From positions 3,199,680 to 3,263,679 of the forward strand of contig NC_037270.1 of the NCBI RefSeq assembly GCF_000002425.4: a DNA stretch of 64,000 bases. Direction: 5' to 3'. Below the pieces are notes generated by a model. It was not told the DNA's origin, did no database searches, and saw only the letters and a program-made list of their open reading frames with translations. This document shows, piece by piece, positions 45,945-56,540 of this stretch. The DNA comes from Physcomitrium patens (Eukaryota > Streptophyta > Bryopsida > Funariales > Funariaceae). Position 1 is the first letter of the stretch. Every line of letters starts with the position of its first letter. A program made the position numbers and the translations under genes.

Positions 45945-47867
45945 TGTCGTAATACGTGAAGTCTTGCTTGAGAATGCTTCAGGTACATGGCTGTGGAAGG
46001 AAGAATGGAAATTATAATAACAAAATCCTAATTCTAATAGAATATTAATAATACTTTAATTAGACCATAATAATGCTAAATAAGCTTAATCAAATTCAAA
46101 AAACCTCAAAGAAATTTCAAACAAATAATAAGAATTCTTAAAGAAATATTTGAAGGATCACAAATATCACTCAAATACATCTCAATTCAATCTTAATTTA
46201 ATTCTACTTAAAATCCTATTGAACTTCATTCAAACTTTAGGCCAAAAATAATTGAATCTTAAATCCTAATAAAATCCTAAATCCTAAATTCTAAACCCTA
46301 AACAAACCTTAAACCAAACTTCAACCAAATCCTAATCAAATCCTAAATCTTAAATCAAATCCTAACCAAATCCTAATCCATATTCTAAATTCTAAACCAA
46401 ACCCTAATAAAATCCTAAACCAAACCCTAACCAAATCCTAATCCAAATCCTAAACCCTAAACCAAATCCTAATCCAAATCCTAAATCCTAAATCAAATCC
46501 TAACCAAATCCAAACCCATATTCTAAATCCTAAACCAAATTCTAATACAAATCCTAAACCAAACCCTAACCAAATCCTAATCCAAATCCTAAACCCTAAA
46601 TCAAACCCTCATCCAAATCCTAAATCCTAAATCAAATCCTAACTAAATCCTAAATCCTAAATCAAATCCTAAACAAATCCTAAATCCTAAACCAAACCTT
46701 AAACAAATCCTAAATCCTAAATCAAATCCTAACCAAATTCTAAATCCTAAATCAAACCCTAATCCAAACCCTAAACCATAAACTAAACTCTAAACCAAAC
46801 CCTAACCAAATCCTAAATCAAATCCTAATAATTCCTATAACAGTTTTAAAACTCAATAATTAATGAATAAATTTTTTATCTTAATTTAAATTTCGCACAC
46901 TTCTTAAAAACTAAGTTGGAAACAAGTACAAAAAAATTGAAAAGGATCGGAGTTACCAAATTGACGATAACCTCAAAAATGTGCTCGAGAATTGGCTGGC
47001 CTCCTTCTCTAATCTTGATGCCAATCTTCCAGAGCCAATATCTCTTCTTTGCACTATTAGATTGATTTTAAAATTCTTATACACATAGAAAAATAAGTCT
47101 AATATCCTCTCATGTAAGTTTCATTCCAATCCAACTAGTTGATTGCAAGAAATCTTAAAAATCCTCACTAGACCTAAAATTCTACTTCCTGAGACCTTGA
47201 CCCACTTAAACCTCAATATTCCTCAATTCAACCGTTAGATCAAGCTCAAATTTACGACACATATTAAACACAACTATAACCATAAACTCACAAAATTTCA
47301 TTCATAGATCTATTACAAAACTCTTGATAACATCCAAAACGTAAATCCTATTTTATTTCATAAAACCCAAGTCATCCAAAACAAACCTTGACTTTGCAAA
47401 GCTCTTACAAAGTCATATCAACTCCAAATCATCCAAAATCAATGCCTGTAGAAACCCTATCCAATCTGCTATCAAACCTCACTCTTCGATCTGCCAAAGA
47501 GTCCCGAAGTCGTCGTCGAGACTCGGTTTTGTGGCTCAGGGTCTGATTTCGACCCTAGTTCATGACTGGCCCTCTCCGGGTATCAATATCTAGTTTTTAT
47601 AAGTAATTTTTACTAAAATTTACTCTTAAACTCCTCGTAAAGATGTCTATATTATTTATTTTTTCAATCTACCTTATTTTTCCTTATTTTTGGCCCTACA
47701 AAGTAAGTAGAAGCTATTTTTTTTAAAAGGGTAGCATTACTACTAAAAGTTTTACTACCTTCCTATCTTTTATCCATATTTTTTTTACCTTTTCTTTTAA
47801 CTTGGCTCTTCTATAATAAGATCCATATTATCATCTTTTATCATATAGTCATATTACAATATGATAG
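45945..47867 (+). mobile_element. Unclassified solo-LTR-like insertion, member A (1.9 kb)
   Basis: It interrupts the copy 3 leader; the leader sequence that is continuous in copy 2 resumes after 47867. The ends are TGTCGTAATACG and ATATGATA, with a 4-bp duplication GCAT (45941-45944 and 47868-47871). Its start matches the reverse complement of the 51796 end of member B, and its end matches the 50482 start of B. A shared GC-richer block contains GATACCCGG-type sequence near 47570. No coding frame is seen. A telomere-like array occupies 46240-46830. Confidence 0.7.
46240..46830 (-). repeat. Degenerate telomere-like array (CCTAAA units)
   Basis: Nearly 600 bp consist of tandem units such as CCCTAAACC, AAATCCTAAATC and AACCAAATCCTAA. 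These are variants of the plant telomere repeat CCCTAAA/TTTAGGG, mostly with the first C changed to T. It lies inside member A and is absent as an array from member B. Confidence 0.85.
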
Positions 47868-47989
47868 CATATTAGAATTTGCAGATTATCTTCTTCTAAA
47901 ATGATATTGTTTCTAGAATTTTTTCTTGATTCTTGAGTATTATATTCTGTGAAAATAGACATTTTTTTTTTATTATTTTTTTTATTGTG

Positions 47990-48900
47990 ATAGGGTGGCA
48001 CAACTTGCTGAAATGAAGAATGGAATGGCTTAAAGGCAAGAGCAAATTAGATAGTTAATGCTTACAATACATCAACTTAGTCTATTATCACAAGGAGAAA
48101 CAAGATTATCAGGCAATAAAGATATAAAGATGATTGGAATTACTTCAACATCTACACCAAGCTATACTACTACTCCCACAATAGAACATCCTTCAATTTT
48201 CAATGAATCAAAAATTAGATTGTCCAAGAAGTTTAATGGCAGAAGATCTAAGTTTCAAGGATTCATCAATTAGGTACAAATGGTGATTGAACAACAACCT
48301 CAAAGTTATCCAACTCAAGAATCATAAGTCAAGTTTATTGAAAGATTACTTTTAGATTTTGCTTTATTATGATTTTCATCATTTTTTGAATGATATGATC
48401 CAATATTGTATAATTTGGAAGCATTCTTAGCAGAGTTTTGATCTATGTATAAAGAACATGATGTAATCTATGTTGTAACTAACAAGATTCATAGCTTGCA
48501 ATAAGCCAATCAATCAATGGCATTATACACTTTATAATTTTAACAATTAGTGACAAATATCAAGTGGGATGATGTAGCACTCATCAACTAATTTCTCTAT
48601 GGATTATAATATGAAGTAAAGAAATTGATGTTCAATTTACTTGATCCTCAAACATTGAGTCAAGCAATTGACTTTGCTATGAAATGTGATAATCAGCTTT
48701 TTGAGTTTCGATCTAAGAATTGCACAAGAAAACCTCAATGTTATTACAATTCAATGATGATATCAATAACTTTTTAATTTAAACATTTGAAAGTAGAAGA
48801 CATGCAAATTGATGCAGCATGTTTTAAACCTCTTACTGAACAAGAAAAGACTTATCATCATTAAGAAGGATTATGTGGAGAAGCTAAACACACTATTTAA
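47990..48900 (+). pseudogene. gypsy gag, copy 3
   Basis: Segments MLTIHQLSLLSQGETRLSGN and IRLSKKFNGRRSKFQGFIN match the copy 2 gag start. WDDVALINQFLYGL and LMFNLLDPQTLSQAIDFAMK match its core. Several TAG/TAA/TGA stops break it. Confidence 0.8.
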
Positions 48901-49059
48901 TATTGTCTAAAGAAATGACGCAATTACAAAATGAGGAGTACTGCTATCAAAGATGAAGACATGTCAGAAAATAAATTTGTCTAATTACAATAGGGACTAA
49001 GTAGGTGGAATCTTGTACAATTCTTAATGAAGGTCCTCTTCTCTCCTCATAATCCGCTC

Positions 49060-50481
49060 CTTCTTTTACAATAGATGTACATTTAAGATCTAATAATCAC
49101 AAAGCCTCTGCCTTAATAGATTCAAGAACTTCAACTTCTTTTTTAGATGAAGAATTTGTTAAAAGTCATTATATATAATTAGTACAAAAAACTAAATCCG
49201 TATACGTAGAAGTCATACATGATCATCCATTATCTTTTGAAGATGTTATTCATGAAATACTTTTTATAGATGTAGTAATAAATGGTCATAATAATTGCAT
49301 AATTTTTAATATAATTAGATCTCCTTCTAATAAACTTAAAATGATTGATTTAGAGGTTTATCTAGAAAGAACTTAGCCGCTATTGGTCTAATCTATAGTT
49401 TATCACAAAATGAGTTGGTTGAATTCAAGAAGTACATTGATGAAAACTTAGCCAAGAATTTCATATGCCATTCAAAATCTCCTATAAGAGCTCCTATCTT
49501 ATTTGTGAAGAAAAAAGATAGATCATTGCGAATAAGTGTGGATCATTGAACACTCAATAAGACTACTATCAAGAATAGATATCCTCTGCGTTTGATATTT
49601 GGACTTCTTGATCAATTAAATGAAGCTAAGATTTATAAAAAAATAGATCTACAAAGAACTTATAATCTGGTCCGCATTAAAAAAAAAAAAAAAGATGAAT
49701 TAAAGATTGCATTTCGAATAAGGTATGAAAAATTTGAATGTAATGTCATGTCTTTTGGACTCATGATTGCACTAGCTGCTTTTCAACAACTTATGAATAA
49801 TATTTTTTGTGAGTTTTTAGATGATTTTGTTGTCTGTTACTTAGATGACATATAAATCTACTCTAAAAAATACTAAAGAATATGAAGTTTATGTTTGTAG
49901 TGTGTTACAAAAACTTAAAGATGTGGGATTGTATGCCAAGACGGAAAAGTGTGTATTCTACACTACTCAAGTTGACTTCTTAGGATACCTCATTTCAAAC
50001 AATGGTCTAATGATGGATCTTAAAAAAGTTCACACAATCATAGACTTGAAGATTTCAAAAATTATAAAAGCTGTACAATGTTTTTTAGGATTTGTCATTT
50101 ACTATAGAATCTTCATTAAGAACTTTTTTCAAGTTGCAGTGCCTCTTACATATTTAACTTGTAAAGTCAAGCTTGAGTAGAGTAAAGAAGCAGAAGCATC
50201 ATTTGAAGCTTTGAAAAAAGCTTTTACTTTTACACCAATTTCGCATTAAGTTGACTTCTCCAAAGCATTTTTTATAGAAACAGATGCAAGTGAGTTTGCC
50301 TTAAATGCAATCTTGTCACAAATTGGAGCAGATGACAAACTTCATCTAATAGCTTTTCATTCAAGAATTTTTTTACAACCGAGATTAATTATGAAATCCA
50401 TGATAAGAAACTTCTTGCAATCGTGGATTCTTTTCAAGAATAGCATCATTATTTAGAAAGCGCTTCAAGTCCAATCATCAT
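49060..50481 (+). pseudogene. gypsy protease-RT-RNase H part, copy 3
   Basis: The protease end is at about 49075-49340 (FLDEEFVK, VVINGHNN). RT is at about 49390-50180: [37 protein letters not shown] and the catalytic box CYLDD, intact here but followed at once by a frameshift. FLGYLISNNGLMMDLKKVH and the start of RNase H (FALNAILSQIGADD) follow. Member B cuts it at 50481, in the RNase H end. About 400 bp of linker present in copies 1 and 2 are missing near 49370. Confidence 0.83.
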
Positions 50482-51796
50482 TATCTTGATGAAATACGAC
50501 TATATAGTGAAACTGTAATCAAAATTGAATTTCTAATTAATATCTAATTATCTTGGTTCAATAATAATTCAAGGTATCTAAATACGGCTTTTATAAAAGC
50601 CGCTTAGATTATTTTCTTATCTTAATTATTAGTAGGTTGAAGGTTAATGAATAATTTTACTTTCTAGCTCTAGAGACTCTTTTAGAAAGACCATAAATTG
50701 ATAAATTTAGGTAAGAAGAGATAAATAATTAATCTAGTTGATACTAGGATTAAATTAAAGGTAGGGTTGGACTAAAAAATCCTTAGGATAGGTGAGATTG
50801 ATACCCGGGGATCGACCATTTGTGAGGTAGGATTGAAATCAAATCTCTGGCCACTAAAATGACTACTTAGGAAAAAATAGAGATTCATTCAAATATTAGT
50901 AATTAGGATTTGAGAGTTAGTTTGGAGCTTGATCTAAAGATTTAAGATTGGTTTTGGTAGGATTTGGAGAGACTTAGCAATTGTCATTGGAAATTAAGGT
51001 TTGTATTGGTAACTTGGGATTTATGCAAAGAAATTAGGGCTAGCACTCTTGACTAGTTCATGAAATTGGTGTCACATCTACAATTCAAATTTTGATAGTA
51101 CTTATTTAATTAGGTTTTCTAAGTGTATATGAAATTTTGTAATAATCCAACAGTGTAATTAAGAGATATCTGGGTTTGATACAAGAACATATTAGAAGTT
51201 GGCAGTTTGGAGTTGGATAGGATTTCTATGATATCTAAAGATCTACTAGTCACATTAAGGTGAAATTTGGCATGGTATTGAAGGACTTGAAGGTGAAGTT
51301 GCATATCAACTTTGAGTCGAATTTAATTGTTAAAAAAGGAGAAATCACTTTTGAAACTTTTGCTTCAACTTTCAAGTTGGTGGCCGAGTGATATCAGTGC
51401 AATTTTTGGAGGTTCTTTCACAATCTATAAGTTGGATTGAGCTATAAATTCTTGAGCATATAGAAGACTTACATTAATAATTACATGCAAAATTTTACAT
51501 CAAATGAATAATCAAATTAGCTGTTATAACTTATTAAAGGTCACTAATTAAGATTGGAACTTATAAGAAAAATCTAAATTTCTTAAATATGAAAGTAACA
51601 AGATAATTGAGGTTTATATGTGATTGATGCTTCTAAAAAGAGTATTTTTTTAGCAATTTTGAATTGGAATTTGGATTATATTCTTCTCACATGGGTGAAA
51701 CCTATTAGGATTTCTTGGATGTTTATAAAACACAACTTCACCTTCCATAGCTAAGTGCCTAATGCATTCCCAAGTAAGATAACATGTAATATAACA
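50482..51796 (-). mobile_element. Unclassified solo-LTR-like insertion, member B (1.3 kb)
   Basis: It interrupts copy 3 RNase H; the codons for the SPVTVYMDHKNLEYF region are split around it. On the + strand it begins TATCTTGATGAAATACGAC and ends GTAATATAACA, with TCAT/CCAT flanks (50478-50481 and 51797-51800), a 4-bp duplication with one transition. It matches member A in inverted orientation at both ends and in a middle block (GATACCCGGGGATCGACC). No coding frame is seen. Confidence 0.7.
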
Positions 51797-51800
51797 CCAT

Positions 51801-53520
51801 ATATATGGATCACAAGAACCTTAAATATTTTATGTCAACACATATTTTGAATTATTGCATGGCTCATTGGAGCACGTCTTTGTCAAAATTCGAATCCAAA
51901 TATCACCTATTGACCAAGAAAACAACAAATTTTATTTGATGCCCTTTCTAGACGTTCTTATCTTACACCAAAAAAAAAAAAAAAAAAAGCTTTTGATTAA
52001 CAAAAGATAATTTTATTGAAGCTAGAATAATTTCATCTCCAAGCAATGAAATCAACATTGATTATTGATTTGACTTTTTTCAAGCAAATCCAAACAAGTA
52101 TATCTTCAGATCTTCTTGTTCATAATATTAAAAATAATTCCTCTAAGTTTCAAGATACTTTTAAGTTTGAGTTTAAAGAGAATCTACTCTATTTTGAAAG
52201 ATACTTATATGTTCCAAAAGGAGAAGCATGATTACATACTCTTAAAGCTTATCACAATTTTCTTACGACAGGATATTTTGGATATAATAAGACTTTGAAG
52301 CTTATATTCAGATATTTTTGGTGGCCTCAAATGTGGAAGGCTATTAAAGAATTTGTGCAAACATGTGATGTTTGTTTAAGATCAAAAACTCCTTATCATT
52401 GATCTTATGGACTCCTCCAACCATTACCTATACCAAAACAACTATGGTCTTTTGTCTCTATGGATTTTATCATAGATCTTTCAATTTCAAGTTTATATAA
52501 TTCCATATTCATGATTGTAGATTGTTTCACCAAAATAGCATATTTTATACCATATACAAAATCTATCATAGATGAAGGAACATCTAAACTTTTTTTGACA
52601 ATATCTATCGTTACCATGGATTACCAAAGAATATTATATCAAACAGAGGAATACAATTTTTATGAAGATTTTGGAGAATTCTTTTTAAGATATTGAAGGT
52701 ATATATAAAACTATCTTTAGCTTTCTACCCCCAAACTGATGGACAAACACAATAGATAAATTAAGTTTCAAAGCAGTATTTGAGGTGTACCATCAACTAT
52801 CAATAAGATGATTGCATAATTCTTTTGCCATTGGCAAAGTTTGCTTACAATAATTAGATACATTCTTCTATTCAACAAACACCTTTCTTTATCAATTATG
52901 GTTATCATCCATGATTTGACACTTTTGACTTTTCAAAAGTTGATATTCTTGTGGCAAAAGATGTGGCAAATTGATTGTTAGAGCTACATGCAACAATAAA
53001 GGCACAATTAAAAGAAGCTCAAGAATGTGTAAAAGCCAATAGAGATGTCTATTACAAAGAACAACCTCAATTTTATATAGGGAATAAGGTATGGTTACTT
53101 TGTCGTAATATTAAAAAAATTTGTTCTTATGACAAGCTGGATTATCATAAGCTTGGACCATTTTTTATTTAAGAACAGATTAATCTAATTGCTTATTGAT
53201 TATACCAATCGGAGTCTATGAAAATCTATCATGTGTTTGATGTATCTTTACTTGAGCCATATAAAATAATAGATATATAAGGAAGGAAACAAATGCCACC
53301 ATCTCCTATAGAAGTGGACAATAATAAAGAATTTTAGGTGGAAGAAGTCTTAGATTCAAAGAGGTGCAAAAATAGGTTAGAATATTTAAAACATTGGCGT
53401 GGATATGACATTAATGAATGTATATGGGTGCCATCCAGGAATCTAACAAATGCATTAACCAAAGTTAAAGCTTTTCATCAACGACATCTATCAAAACCAA
53501 GATGAAGAGTCAAGAAAGTT
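51801..53520 (+). pseudogene. gypsy RNase H end, integrase and chromodomain, copy 3
   Basis: MDHKNLKYFMS resumes at about 51810. The HHCC zone (LLYFER, YHNFLTTGYFGYNKT) is at 52150-52390, the integrase core at 52460-52800 (MDFIIDLSISSLYNS, IVDCFTKIAYF) and the C-terminal part at 52975-53270 (NKVWLLCRNIKK, KLDYHKLGP). The chromodomain is at about 53330-53470 (EEVLDS, HWRGYDINE, RNLTNA) with several stops. Confidence 0.82.
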
Positions 53521-53602
53521 TTTGCTATAAAGCAAAGCAAGCCCAATAGAGATTTCATTCTATCTTATATCTTTGTTTCTTTGGATTTTTTAGTGCTTAA
53601 GA

Positions 53603-53782
53603 GATGAAGAACCAACAACTAGTAGATTCTAGTCTAATTTCAAGAGTCTTATGTTTTCTAGTCTTTGGCAATAGCTATTCTTGTTCTTCCTTGAATATAC
53701 AAACTTTCTTCTATTTTGTCACTTTTCTTTTGACATAGATTCCACAAATTTATATATCTTCTTCTTGTTTGTGTCTTTGACA
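53603..53782 (+). repeat. Extra-ORF start fused to a 3' LTR remnant, copy 3
   Basis: The extra ORF begins (MKNQQLVDS at 53603) but after about nine codons joins sequence TAGTCTAATTTCAAGAGTCT, which matches the last 150 bp of the 5' LTR (from about 45700). A deletion therefore removed most of the ORF, the polypurine tract and the LTR promoter. The LTR end TCTTTGACA is intact. Confidence 0.75.
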
Positions 53783-53890
53783 GTATCTCATATTAGAGCA
53801 AAGACCCATCTTGTTATTTGATAATTATTGAGGAATTTATTACTTTTTTCAAATAAATCATTTTAAATACCATCAAAAATAGTTTCTACT
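53783..53890 (-). repeat. Right fragment of the older gypsy relic (copy 5)
   Basis: TCTCATATTAGAGCAAAGAC and the following 80 bp match the extra-ORF region of copies 2 and 4 (CATAC.AGGGCGGGAAGACC in copy 2). It continues the 45283-45322 fragment across copy 3. Confidence 0.6.
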
Positions 53891-54184
53891 TTCAATAATA
53901 TTATCAAATATCAAGAGTTTTTTTGAAGGTTATGATATCAAATACATTATATTTTGCCATCCATGCAATAAAGAATAAATTTATTCTTATTCTTATTCTT
54001 ATTATTATTTATTTAAAGATATTATTATATTTAAATCTTTTTTTGGTAAAAAAATTGTGATGAGTTTAAAAGCCATTTAATCTTGCTTTATTTTCATTAA
54101 TATATAAGAATTTCTTAAAATTAAGAATTTTTTTTGTTAATCCAAATCTAGAAGTATCATAAGATTTAAAAGAATTATTTTTGA
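53891..54184. other. AT-rich spacer
   Basis: I see no gene. A short TTCTTA repeat lies near 53985-54005. Confidence 0.6.
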
Positions 54185-54189
54185 TATTA

Positions 54190-54726
54190 TATCAAGGACA
54201 TGAATTTCAAAAAAGAAAATCCTCAATACACTTTTGTATCAATAAAGAGAACTAGAAAGTCACTCAAAAAGTGATATAATATTAAATTATAATGGCTATT
54301 GCCTAAAACAAGAAAAATAGAGTCTTGAAATAAGACTATAGTTTAGAAAGGCATTGACAAGGGTGAAGAAGGTTTTATTCTTACCTCCATATATACTCTT
54401 AACTAAGAGTTATGTGGCGATGTCTTACAGGACCTCCAAAATGTGTTGACTTTATAAGATACGTATCTTAACTTGCAAGGTAAGTTTTTTATATGTGCGC
54501 CATATAGTTAGCTTATTCTGCAAGCTATTAATATATGGTTGACTTGTTGACTAAGTTTCTAACCTACCAATCAATTACAAACACATATAAAGTCAAGCAC
54601 TGTCTATGAAGCTTCTAGGAAGCTTTTCTAAAAGGTCTTATGAAATTAACCTAATTTTATTTATTTTTATCTATTCCTACCTAATCATATAGGTATTTAC
54701 TAAAATACCTATGTATATCCATGACA
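54190..54726 (-). repeat. Solo gypsy LTR, second subfamily
   Basis: On the + strand it starts TATCAAGGACATGAATTTC and ends ATATCCATGACA (537 bp). Flanks TATTA (54185-54189) and TATCA (54727-54731) form a 5-bp duplication with one C/T difference. It is closest to the copy 4 LTR (shared TCCTCAATACAC, CTTAACTA.GAG) and differs more from copies 1 and 2. Confidence 0.85.
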
Positions 54727-54731
54727 TATCA

Positions 54732-55389
54732 TATCATTGATATGATATAATATGATAAGTTCATTGCAATAAACATTATCAATGAAAAGTTAAGTTATTT
54801 GATTTAACTTATGATAAATTTTATACATGATTGGAAATGTGATATATAAGTAGAATAATTCATTATCATAAATTTAAATTCATAAGAACTTGAGATTATA
54901 AGATCTGTAATGAAATCCACAAAATAAAAAATCATGGTTGTACAAGTATAAAATAGTGGTTGGAAAAGTCCATAAGATTGATGGTAAGAAATTTTTTATT
55001 TTAAAAAATATGACCATAAAAGTATTACAAATCGTATATGCTAATCCAATAAGTGTTAACACCACATAAATGTTACAAGTTTCTTTGCTCCAAAGTGTTA
55101 ACATATATGGAAGGTGGAGTGTATTAGGATTGGTCATCTCCAACAAACCTTTCCCTTGATTTAGAATAGCCTAATTCTTGTTGGAGCATTCGATTCTTCA
55201 TATGACATTCTTGTGATCATCGTGCTAATAAAATTGCAATAAAACTAATCATAGGTGTATTGCAGCACAAAAACACTTAAAATTAACGATAAGATTGCCT
55301 AGGATACCAGAGTCATGGTATCCTCACCTTTTTTTCAGTTGTACTTCTATATTTGTCGACTAAGCAAAATTCTATTTCTTTCCAAATAG
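54732..55389. other. AT-rich spacer
   Basis: No gene is recognised. A short palindromic CATATCATATCATTGATATG-like stretch lies right of the solo LTR near 54726-54750. The - strand ATAAGATC/CATGGTTG segments near 54880-54960 resemble the gypsy integrase start and may be a fragment. Confidence 0.45.
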
Positions 55390-56530
55390 CAAGGGTGCAT
55401 CTAGCTCACAAATATGGTGAATCACTATTTTGACTCACGAGGGGCGTGGCCCAGAAATCACCGACAAATCAAGACATCTAGTACATCTAAGCATCAACTA
55501 GATGGTGGAGGGAGTGGAACCATCTTGTAACATTGAGATCTGTGAGACGCTTGACAACAAATCTCCCACAGCCGAGAAACATTTCTTGACCGATATAACA
55601 AGGGTTATGGCTAATAACGGAATTGGCTGCTCACGGGTGTGAATCACGCTGAGGGCACTGACGCCTTCGCTATGTCCAGTCTCGCAACTGACAGACACCA
55701 CCCAAATAGACCTGCTCAGTGGACACACCTGCAGGCACCCAACTTCCCCGTTGACAAAACTCATCGCCATGTTCACACAATCTCCCCTTTTGGATGCCAC
55801 TATTCACGCCTGCCATGCCCATTGTATTCTTTTCCAGTCTTGCAAGTAGAGGATTTTGTAGCTTATTTAAGGTCCCTGGTAGCGTGGTGCATGAGTATGA
55901 GTACGCCCTACATAGCTCGACATACAACACACATCCAGTTGTATATGTATACGTTGCTATTTACAGTCGAAACGGGCTTTTTGATAGCAAACCACACACC
56001 ATGGTGCTCAGAATTTGGTGATTACGTGCGATTGCATCATATAATTAGGCAAACTGCGAGAACCTTCCCAAAAGGATTCAGGGATCTGGTTTCCATTGTG
56101 GGGAAATTGGAGGGACTTTGCAGTGGCAGTCCAACACAGGTTTGAGAGCAGCCACTAGTCTCCAAAGATGGGCAAATGCAAAGGGGAAAAAGAGGGTTGC
56201 AAAATATAGCAACACCTCCGGAAGCCCATTCAACGTCAACCTTTCCTTGCAGGGAGGTTGCTGATGTCAAGCAGTTCGAGATCCTTGCCACCGAGGGCAC
56301 TGGGTCCGGGGAACTGCAGGTTTTGTTTGGAGTCTTCGATGCAGCCTGCTTCGTGTTTGGCCTGGTGCCCACAAAAGAAACAACGCTCACACTCTCTCTC
56401 TCTCGCTCTGTGTTTGTCTCTCCCTCTTCACATGCACTTGGGATTCATTTTGAAGTGGACTGCTCACATTGTAAGACTCTTGGAAATTGAGCAGCAGTAT
56501 CTTCTCATTGACAAAAATGTTGTCTAAAAC
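55390..56530. other. GC-rich island without a recognised gene
   Basis: The composition is gene-like over about 1.1 kb. A TATA-like TTATTTAAGG lies near 55862. The longest frame (168 codons, + strand 55639-56145) has no recognisable domain, is rich in His and Pro, and overlaps frames on the other strand. A CTCTCTCTCT tract lies at about 56391-56402. It may be an unannotated noncoding transcript, the remnant of a gene, or an isolated exon set. Confidence 0.45.
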
Positions 56531-56540
56531 AGACAGAGAC

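Larger units (their letters stand above)
45323..53782 (+). mobile_element. Ty3/gypsy chromovirus, copy 3 (old, multiply interrupted)
   Basis: The 5' LTR is 45323-45855; leader, gag, protease, RT, RNase H, integrase and chromodomain follow, then the first codons of the extra ORF fused to a 3' LTR remnant ending at 53782. Flanks are ATATC (45318-45322) and GTATC (53783-53787), a 5-bp duplication with one transition. Two foreign insertions (45945-47867 and 50482-51796) interrupt it, and part of the protease-RT linker is missing near 49370. It has the most stops of all copies and is clearly the oldest. Confidence 0.88.

Noticed and set aside
55639-56145. 168-codon frame as a protein gene
   Set aside because: No recognised motif, strong overlap with frames on the other strand, and no supporting splice structure. 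Kept only as part of a GC island.
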